Assembly (NCBI GenBank): GCA_021234155.1
Contig: JAJEKV010000072.1
Span: 6,305,676 to 6,369,675, forward strand
Length of the DNA stretch: 64,000 bases
Source of the DNA: Isoetes taiwanensis
Lineage: Eukaryota > Streptophyta > Lycopodiopsida > Isoetales > Isoetaceae
Direction: 5' to 3'
A program made the position numbers and the translations under genes. The first letter of the stretch is position 1. Each line of letters begins with the position of its first letter. The notes below the pieces were generated by a model. That model was given only the letters and a program-made list of their open reading frames with translations. It was not told where the DNA came from and did no database searches. Shown piece after piece: positions 55,406 through 64,000 of the stretch.

Positions 55406-55966
55406 ATTTACCTTTGCAAAGTGAAAAGAGGAGATCTTCTTTGCTGGCTAGCCTAAAACCAATTTTTCTAAGGCTCTTTGCTTCATCTAATCTCAAACAG
55501 ATTCTAACATTTTAAAATGTGTTGTTGGCACTTTAAAAATTCAAAGCTAAGAATGTTATAGGCATGGCACTCCTGACATGACATCAATACATTGTCTAGG
55601 TTTGTCTAATGTCGCCTTTACAATAATCCTAAGCTACATGAGATTTCAAAAGTGGGATGTCATTGTACAAAATCATGTTGTGTTCATGAACAATAAAAAA
55701 TAAGCTCCTTAACCAATCGGATGTCATGTCCTATTGAGCTATTACAAGTCTCAGATTTTGTTCTTTTTAATTTTTAAACGTGGTTGTTACAAGGATCCGC
55801 CAACAAGAAAAGATCAAAATTGAAACCAGACACATGGAGGCCCCAAAACAAAAGGCAATAAGAGTTTAGATAATGACATTGTATATCATGAGTAGTTGTA
55901 TATCATGGAAGTAATTCAAATTTTCATACCTTGAAAGACGTAAAACATCGCTACTATAGTCACTCT

Positions 55967-56095
55967 CTCCTTCATATATTGTTATAGAATCTAGATTCCT
56001 TTGAGTTATGGTCAAAGCGCTAACCATGGTCGGCCTCCTTCATATATTGTTATGGAATCTAGATTTCTTGGAGTTATGGTCGAAGCGTTATAATA
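55967..56095. repeat. Tandem duplication, period 68
   Basis: Two copies starting CTCCTTCATATATTGTTAT and running through GAATCTAGAT and GAGTTATGGTC, differing by a few substitutions. Confidence 0.8.
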
Positions 56096-57237
56096 TAAAC
56101 TGTAAGATGAATCAACATATAATCAGGATGGATGAAAGTATACGCAGTTGTATTTGAAGAGTCACATCCATAATATGTGTAAAGGTTAAACAACACATCG
56201 CAATAGGATGGTCTCAGACTATGAAACATGGCGGCATTTGGGAATAGGAAGTTGAATGGCTCTCAATTTGCAATGGCCTATCCAGTACCAATGTAGTACT
56301 GGCATGTTCTCAAAAACTTGATGGGGTGGTAGTACACAAGATTCTTTGCCATGTTCTCGAAAGCGGGTGGATAGTACACAACATCTTTTAACTTAAACTT
56401 CTTTGACTTTTATTTGAAATAAAGTTGGGTAAAATAAAAACAAAGTTTCCAATGGAGATTTTCATCTATTATACTTTCAATTTGTATCATAATTAACTTT
56501 TTAGAACATTTTATACATCCGTGCTTTGGCATGGAGAGGTGTTAATAGCTCAAGGTAGAGATTAAATAGCTTAATTAAATAGAGGCATAAAATATCAATC
56601 CCCATTAGGACTTGCAGACAGAAAGTGTCCCACCATTCCATCCCTTGACAATTTAAAAGAAGCATAGAAGATCCCTTCAATGAAGGAATTCGATAATGCA
56701 ACAAGTAGCCAATGGTTAATTATGCGACTTAAAACACAAGAAATGTAATCACAAATTCCTTTATATTGTTAATTGGCTTAAAACCCTAGGGCCATGTAGT
56801 GCTTTTTCACGCAAGAACACGCTTTTTGCATAACTTTTGATCCGTGACTCCGCTGTGTGAGCTTATTGGCGCTGGTGTTTTTTCCAGGATCGTCCGATGG
56901 TGTATGGTATGCCCATCTTTGGTTATGTTTTCCGTGGTCAAACAATCATGTTCCGCCGGCTTTGGTAGGGTTTGCAGTGATTGATATTGTGTTTCAGATC
57001 TTTTAGATTAAGGCTTCGCTTTGATTTAAATTTGGTATATAGCCGCTTTGATTTCATTTGAGAGCTTCACCATGACAGAAAAGGGCCAGTAATAAGGGAG
57101 AGATTTGGTGTAAGGATGGCTAGGGAAAAGAAAAAGCCTCCCACTCAGGGAATCATTGTTTGTACAGAGGTCCCTCGCCCCACAAGTGCTCGGTCTAGCA
57201 TACAGCTCCATGGTGGGCAAGCTAATTCCAAGTAATA
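56096..57237. other. Non-coding stretch
   Basis: No gene recognised. Confidence 0.4.
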
Positions 57238-57549
57238 ATGGATTTGCCATCTTCTCTTTTTGGTCCCCAGCGGCCTCTTCATATCGGCACAAGCAGTGCG
57301 GTACATTTACCTTCCAAGATCTGGGAGGATCTCCAAAGTGCTCTTAGACCCGTAAGTCAAGTGTTTGCTTTACTACACTTCGTGACCTGTGTACAACTCA
57401 TTCATTCTCGAGGGAGGCATGACAGCCACATCTATGATCGTGGTTCATTGAGAGATGGACACACTTATTACAGCTTAATACATGCCTTCGTTCCTGACCC
57501 TAAAGCCCAAAGTGTGTGGGCACAAGTGATGCCTCAAGATTTACACTAG
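57238..57549 (+). CDS. Unidentified ORF
   Basis: A 103-codon ORF with protein-like composition: PSKIWEDLQSALRPVSQVF, HDSHIYDRGSLRDGHTYYSL. No domain recognised, no clear splice sites. It may be a piece of a decayed element continuing to about 58050, where the sequence is GC-richer. Confidence 0.25.
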   Translation: MDLPSSLFGPQRPLHIGTSSAVHLPSKIWEDLQSALRPVSQVFALLHFVTCVQLIHSRGRHDSHIYDRGSLRDGHTYYSLIHAFVPDPKAQSVWAQVMPQDLH

Positions 57550-58180
57550 ATACGTAATTGCCCACGTAAGAAACATTGTGTTGAAGCGAAGTGCATATTG
57601 GAAAGGGAACATGTTGAGGTGGGCGCATATACATCTCCACAATCCCAAGGGGACCTGTGAGTCGCAGGGCCGCTAGCTTAGCGCATGTGATCGTGCTACC
57701 TCAATATCTTCGCTACTAGGAGCCCGAACTTCATGTGATTATAGGGTTGCAGAGGCGTAAGATGATGCCCTTTCCTCGACATGGATGCCGCTTTGGATTT
57801 TTTCACTGATGTCATGCATGTGAAGGTTGGTGGAGTTGTTCCGCTACTAGGTGGGAGCGCAAGACCTCGATCGCCCTCGCCATCTTTTGGTTCGGTTTCA
57901 AGACACTCTTAGCCGCTTTTACATGTTCTTCAAAGATGGAAACCATCTCAAAGGGACTAGTTTTCTCAAGACATGTGAGGACCTCTCCCCTTCAATTGTG
58001 TAACCATAAGGAGGAGCTCAGAAGGTGAGGGCAGCCCGCCAAGAAAAAGAAATGGGCAAAGGTGGGGAGGCGAATAATTATTTTAGATCAATGGCCTTCC
58101 AACTTTGGACCGCTATGTCTAGATAATTTTAGAAGCATAAATTTACCACTAGCCTTTTAATATTTAGTTATTGTGTTTGG
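57550..58180. other. Unassigned GC-richer stretch
   Basis: No ORF of note in any frame, and no motif recognised. Confidence 0.35.
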
Positions 58181-58300
58181 TGATGGGGCCTAGTCCCTGT
58201 GTTTTAGATGGGCTGCTGTTCTTGCATTCGCTGGCCCCATAACCCGCTGGGTTCCCGTGGACGAAAAATTTTTATCTTATCTTATCTTTATCATATATAG
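58181..58300 (+). repeat. SINE-like 3' end with an ATCTT tail
   Basis: GGCCCCATAACCCGCTGGG, then GTGGACGAAAAA and an ATCTT/ATCTTT repeat. It resembles the end at 3815-3960. Confidence 0.4.
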
Positions 58301-60207
58301 ACATAAAAAAACATGCATGCAAAAGTGAAAGCAATCACTTCTTATTGGAAAATGATCTAAACAATCTAAATTCACAGCTTCTATAGAGGGAAAGGATAGC
58401 CGACTAACATTTGCTCATGGCATTGTGTTTCTCATATCCATATAACCATATTAATTTACAGTACATAGGGATTGAATGGTAATATCTTAGCTATCATTCT
58501 TTGTTTAATTATAAACTTTCACTCTGCAACATCCTATATTATAATGTTATTGTGTAAGTGTTGGACCCAGCCCTAATTTGGGCGGCCCAGATTTAATGAA
58601 ATCAATGTAGGAGATCAATGTAGGCGGCTATGGCACCTTTGAGCACTGTGGGCTTCGAGCAGATGCTTGGCTCTATGTCAGTCGTGCAAGTTTCCACGTC
58701 CCTAATACAGGATATGCAGGGCATAGGACCGGATATGCAATTTAACCGCTTATCCATCACTTAGAAAGATAGATGTCTGCGAAGATTTAAAGGGAAATAC
58801 TTAGAATAGAAGATGATTCAGAGATGCGGAAGTAAATTATTGGTTTAAGCCTGTCTTTCTGTTTTTCTTTAATCACTAAATCATAGAGAGCAGAGTGCAC
58901 TTGAATTTAAATTGCGGATCCAAGAATTCATAGAGTCGAAGGAGAAGATGGTTGATGCTATTTTGTATGTCCCGCCATCATGGAGCGTAACACACATGAA
59001 GGATTTACAACATGTCATAGCCACACTTGCTCTAAAAGCAAAAACAATGCCCATCTTACAAGGTATGAGGCCAAAAAAACTCTATAAAAAGGCAAACTAT
59101 TCAACATTGTAATTTTATAGGTGCTTTTGATGATCGGCAAGTTGGAAATGATTTGTTGTTGCTTAAGGTGGAGTTCAATAGGCTATGGGATGACAAAAGA
59201 GTCGGCATCGCGATATCTATCTTCAAGTCGGGCTTTTTGGGCGCTTGGATCATCATGTTTGGATGAAGGGCCCGCTATGGTGCCGGGCCGCTAAATAAAT
59301 GTGCTCCTTTGTCCGCCATATTGGAAAATTTTAATCACCGGTGCTACTTTGTTTAGCAATGCACCATATCGAAAAAGATCGTGGTTCCGTGGAAGGATTT
59401 GGGTAATTCGAGCTCCAATTTGAGTTTAACAAACGCCAAACGTAGAAGAAATGTGGAAGATATGGTATCATGAGAACCACCATCCAAGATATATCCGCCA
59501 TTAGCATCTCTCGACATTTTAATAAAAGATATACCGATCACCCTTCTAAATGTTTGTTCTATTGGGCTTCTAACAACTGCTCGCACTCTGGCCATGGCTA
59601 TGGCGATGTGCAATTGCTCGTAGCCACAAGTAGATTAAGAAAGCTTTTGCATATATGTATGCTTCGCGGATGAAATGATGATGCCGGCCGGTAAAATGCC
59701 ATGGGCGTGGTTAGGCTAGATAAAGCAAATAGGGCGAGTTTTCGCGAAGTTTCGAATTGACCGATGCATGTAAGGGCGCAGTTTTGATGAGATTCGCGAC
59801 CGGCCACATGCATGTACTCGCTAATGGCGCATCTAATCCGGGCGTAAGATGTGAACAAGGGATGGATTGGCAAATCTAAATACCAAAGCAAGAAATGATG
59901 ATATTCGACGATTTCATCAAGTTAATGCCTTGCACGTACCATCCGGTTTCACGATCAAAGAGTTTCGATTCTGCCCTTTCCTTGTGGCTTACCGCTGTGG
60001 TGTATCTTCAAGAGGCCGAAGTGCCGCCACTCAATTTATCATTTTCTTTTATCCGCTAGCATAATCAATCTTCTCTCAGAAACATTGCAGCTTCAAAGAA
60101 AGCTTCATTTGTGTTAGCTTATGCCCCGAGAAGGTTGATTTATTACACATGCAGGGATTTAATGCGCTTTGGTTTTTATCATGTGCTTATAGCTTTGGTT
60201 ATGGCCG
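58301..60207. other. Non-coding stretch
   Basis: No gene recognised. The stretch 59150-60060 is richer in CG dinucleotides, but its ORFs carry no motif. Confidence 0.4.
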
Positions 60208-60505
60208 ACTTATTTAATAGCCGTAACATGTAATGACTTCGCAGACGCCTACTTCCATGTTGACGTATAAAAAATTAGATGAAAACGATTGCAACAACGT
60301 TGTTTATCTTAAACTTATGCAAGAAGATGAATAATGCCCTTCATCCGATGATTTTCGTTATTTCATCATGTCCAATGAAGGCTTCAATCGCTCCTTGCTA
60401 CTTCCTTATTTAGCAGCCTGTAACATGGAATCACTTCTCGTGACTCTCTTCCGTGTTGACGTATAAAACCTAGATGAAAAAAGATTGCAAACAACATTGT
60501 CTCCG
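60208..60505. repeat. Direct duplication, period 196
   Basis: 60208-60305 and 60404-60505 share CTTATTTA, GTAACATG, TGTTGACGTATAAAA and GATTGCAA. They differ by indels and substitutions. Confidence 0.7.
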
Positions 60506-61194
60506 TCTTTTACCTTTTACACCTTTTGGACCGACATTTTTCCTGATTTCAGATCATGCTATGGTGACCTTTATGCATATCATGGAAAGTGGCACCAAGG
60601 GTTGTGGGAGGTAATTTGAATTAGTTCGCCATATTGCTTACGTAAGAGTTGAAATTATCTTCTAAGTCGCGGGCGATGCTCATGTAGGTTATCGTTAGTG
60701 ATAAGTTAGTGATAAATTCGTGGCTCAACGCAAAATCTATGAAATTCAAGGATGGATACATGATATTATTGGAAAGCCTTGTGATGAGTTAAAGAAAGAC
60801 CCGCACGCTATTTTCTCGAACGGGTATTCTAAAATTGCTTAGGTAGTTATGGGGACACATGCATGCATTGGTATATTACATGTATGGTAATGTTCTTGAA
60901 GTTGTTTCTGACCATAAAAAACTTGATTTGCATGGTAAGATCTAACTATTCTATTTCGAGATTGACGACACTCCATTCATCCTAAATAAGTAGGTTTCCA
61001 TGGGGAGCATATAGGAGTAAACCAAAGTTTTCAAACAACTTAACTGGAGATGCAAACTATACCTATTGCACGGTGGTTATGTGATTGAAAAAGCCAAGAA
61101 TTTTGAAATGCTTATATTTTGTCCATTTTAAAATGTCAGAAATGTTTTTAATGATAATTCCATTTGGAGATATTCTTAAATGAAATTAAATTGT
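60506..61194. other. Non-coding stretch
   Basis: Nothing recognised. Confidence 0.4.
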
Positions 61195-61345
61195 TAGGGC
61201 AATCGATACTGCTCATGCAAGTTCACAACCTCCACACATGTTCACATGTTCATGCAACTTTGCAACCCTCCACACATATTCACAAGATTATTAAATTGTT
61301 TGTCTAGGCAATCCAGACTTTGCTTTATGCAACTTCCCAACCCTC
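61195..61345. repeat. Local degenerate repeats
   Basis: AACCCTCCACACAT-like and TCATGCAACTT-like words recur two or three times, as does ATTAAATTGTT plus GGCAATC. Confidence 0.55.
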
Positions 61346-61842
61346 AAGAGATATTTACAAGATAAACTTTACAACCTTTCTCAATGAGAACTCATTTGCC
61401 AAGACCTTTGCCCATGCTCCCAACAATGACGCCGAAATTCCTCGAAGATACAATTCAATATCCCTTTTTATAGCCTCTCCATTTTACTTTTTGTCCCAGA
61501 AATTGTGCATTGGTGTGTGCCTAAAGACAAAACGACGGGATTCTTATGAGTAAGGAGGTACTACCTCTTCAATGTGCAATTTTCAAGATGTCAACAATTA
61601 AATGATATTTTAAAAATTTTTGTTATAATAAAAAGTTTATTGCACACTTTTTCCATTGCAATAAAACATTTACAGATTTCCAACTGATGCCCAACAACGC
61701 TGGGCACCATTACTAGTATAGTAGTAATGTGAGACATTCAAACAGAAAAATAGTTACATTCTCATTTTAGTTGATCCCTTTTTTGGGTTGCCCCTAGGGG
61801 GCAAACCTTTGTTTTGGAGTTTTGGCATATCCTAGGTATATG

Positions 61843-62133
61843 CTAGAATATTCCTAGGATATGTTGGTGATCATTCCAAACCTCCCGCTTCCTCAAACTC
61901 TCTGGGTCACCAAAACCGTAAGGTGGAAGTGGAGTTAGTGGTGAGCAAACACTGGCAAAGGTCGGATTTGGTGGTATTGCGGAGGCCTTCGCAGCAATCC
62001 GGCGTAGGAGGAGGTGGGCGGCTTCCAAACACTGAGAAAAGGCACGGGAATATTTGGCCCGAGCATTTTTAATCATCTCTGCATTCAGCACCGCTGCCAT
62101 CACCACCATGGTTAGTAACGCATAGCTCTTCAT
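61843..62133 (-). CDS. Candidate small secreted protein
   Basis: From ATG 62133 a 96-residue ORF opens MKSYALLTMVVMAAVLNAEM, a good signal-peptide-like start. The mature part has two Cys (SQCLEAAH, SVCSPL), a basic helix (HLLLRRIAAKAS) and a Pro-rich then charged tail (PPYGFGDPESLRKREVW). I chose this ATG because the 15 codons upstream are not part of a typical signal peptide. No known peptide-hormone or antimicrobial family fits. Composition differs from the AT-rich surroundings, which supports a real gene, but no homology is claimed. Confidence 0.35.
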   Translation of the reverse strand: MKSYALLTMVVMAAVLNAEMIKNARAKYSRAFSQCLEAAHLLLRRIAAKASAIPPNPTFASVCSPLTPLPPYGFGDPESLRKREVWNDHQHILGIF

Positions 62134-62178
62134 TTTATGCCCTTTGATTTGGAATGAAGAATAGAATGACGGAAGCAA

Positions 62179-62483
62179 AGATTTAAGCAGGCTTCAATAA
62201 GGCATGCATTGGCACTAGCATGTGTCCCGTGGAGTATTTTTCGAACATGGCGTGCCGCCTTTGGAAAGATATCTCCTGAACATGACAAGTAAGTCTCTTT
62301 TACATATGGTCTCCATGATAGCCTAGTTCAATATGCTTATGTATTGTTGATAATATACAATATGCCATATCCCATTCCATTTAAAATTAAGACAAAGATT
62401 ATGGCCTAATTCCCACTAAGTGCCGGCTTTAAAATTAACATAGACATTATGCCCTCTTGAGCAGTAGATAGGCACTTTAGCAA
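62179..62483. other. Non-coding stretch
   Basis: Possible upstream region of the small minus-strand ORF. No clear promoter element. Confidence 0.35.
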
Positions 62484-62854
62484 ACCAAAGACAAAACGCT
62501 GAGCAAGAAATTGCTTCATGCTTTTGTACACTTCCTTCTTCTCGATTCAAGGTTTTGTACTTTTGAATCAAATGCTTTGATAGCGAAAGTAAAACTTCCC
62601 GCTAGGAAATGAAGAACCATTATAGGCACCAAAGAAACCCTTTTATCGTAAACAACTCAGATTTCGATAAACAACACAAACCAAGACAAAACGCTGAGCG
62701 CAGCCCGTTTCATGCTTTTTGTACACTTCCTCTTTCTGATTCAAGGTTTTGTACTTTGGAATCAATGCTTTGGATAGCGAAAAGTAAAACTTCCTCGCTA
62801 GGGAAATGAAGAACCATTATAGGCACCAAAGCCGAAACCCCGCTTATCGTAAAC
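62484..62854. repeat. Tandem duplication, period 196, differing mainly by indels
   Basis: 62484-62653 and 62680-62854 are copies. Most differences are one-base changes in homopolymers (GCGAAAGTAAAAC against GCGAAAAGTAAAAC; CTTTTGAATC against CTTTGGAATC). This suggests either a recent duplication or uneven sequence quality. Confidence 0.8.
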
Positions 62855-64000
62855 CTTGATTTTTGTTTTTTGTTTCGGGTCTGAACTTTTCTCATCGGCT
62901 ACTTTGCTTGAGGGATTGATGCTTTGAAGAGCTTTTGCCACCATTTGGCCATGTTTGGTGATTGTTGAATGAAGTTAGGGTAATAAGGATGATGCGGCTT
63001 TTAAATTGAAGATGGCTTAAAGGCCAAGTAAATATGAAAGCGTAACTTGGTTTGACCATGCAATAGTGTGTAGGAAGACCCGCAATAGCATTGCAAATCA
63101 TGTTAGATCTACAAATCATGTTAGATCAGATCGTGAGACTACAAATCATGTTAGATTCAATCGTATTTCAAAATATATGCTAATATTTTAATCAATTACA
63201 AATCAGATTCTCGGTCCGTCCATTCATTCAACAGATAAAGATGATTATATTTTCACTTCCAAGATGAATACTATGCCAAGTTATCGTCATCAGCCCGCAA
63301 CCTTGAGTATTTCACTTTTAATGCCATATTTTCCAAATATCTATCCTCAAATGTCTAGGTTTCCAAACTAAAATGGAAAGAAAATGAATTTCTCGCTTTA
63401 TCATTTGAGAAGTCATGTCATGCTGATATATAGGGCGTTGATGAAGACTTTATGTATGTTAACAAATTGATCACCAAAGATTTATAGAAATCTGGTATTG
63501 TAAACATGACAATAGCACTTTCAAACCAAGCGCCCCAAGAGGGCATTTCTCCATTGTGCCCGGCCAACGCAGATTCGCATGGGCCTCAGAAAAAGATATT
63601 ACATAAAAGTTTTTCTCGAAATCAAAACATGTACCAGCTTCCAACTAGGCATAAATAAAGCATAGTAAGGGCAATGTAAGACAAATAACGATAACATAGA
63701 ACTTAATTTGCCATTTCAAGTGCAAGCTCACCAACCTCTCTCCAAGCAATGAATATTTCACTTGTCACAACCACACTATGTGGTTCAACGACTGAAACAC
63801 GAGATTGTATTATCACAATGAGTAAAAATGACAAATGATAGCTGAATGCCTAGAATTTTACTCATCAAGAACAACTTGTAATCGACCTTTGTTCCGCTTC
63901 AAAGAACCTCATCTTGATGATCCAAACTACCTACATTTTGAGCATGCTTTTTAGAAAGTCACTTTTTGGTCTGATTGGGCTAGCCTAAACATCATGAAAT
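62855..64000. other. Non-coding stretch
   Basis: No gene recognised. ACAAATCATGTTAGAT occurs three times at 63094-63156. Confidence 0.4.

Overview
The window looks like nuclear DNA of a land plant with a large, transposon-rich genome. Evidence: genes interrupted by GT-AG introns, an L1-type LINE, a CACTA element with the CACTACAAGA end, a TRIM with an initiator-Met primer site, a pogo-like transposase and a plant PPR motif. A seed-free plant such as a fern is my guess from the transposase families; this is not proven. No rRNA gene, CRISPR array or clearly intact host gene was found. Nearly every coding region carries 1-nt frameshifts, and duplicated segments differ mostly by homopolymer indels, so part of the damage may be sequencing error.

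Layout. 0-12.6 kb is mostly non-coding. It holds a 121-bp hairpin element, a complete 544-bp TRIM (1622-2165) whose LTRs contain a tRNA-like sequence, SINE-like fragments and a nearly identical 339-bp direct repeat pair. 12.6-31.7 kb is one minus-strand LINE of about 5.7 kb, split by two later insertions. The first (14595-22966, 8.4 kb) has 25-bp imperfect terminal inverted repeats and a CCCA target duplication inside the reverse transcriptase. The second (26208-31120, 4.9 kb) is a non-autonomous CACTA element inside LINE ORF1. 31.7-42.5 kb holds a PPR fragment, a decayed pogo/Tigger-like transposase gene (33829-36322), an FCP1-like phosphatase domain and unidentified minus-strand coding remnants. 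42.5-64 kb is mostly non-coding, with a second DUF7869-like gene (47085-48760), a 251-bp MITE, local duplications and one candidate small secreted protein (61843-62133).

The main candidate for a new system is the 8.4-kb insertion. Its minus-strand gene resembles an RNase-H-fold transposase (motifs DGMD, LDN..ENKN, GHTHDQID). Its plus-strand, intron-containing gene joins an unknown N-terminal region, a ParB-like domain and a beta-class amino-methyltransferase of the type that modifies adenine N6 or cytosine N4 in DNA. Between the two divergent genes, and again inside the methyltransferase introns, lie arrays of the perfect palindrome GTGTATTCCGGAATACAC with a period near 41 bp. Inserting into a LINE shows that the unit moved as one element. 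I infer a transposon carrying its own DNA-modifying enzyme and a set of cognate palindromic sites.
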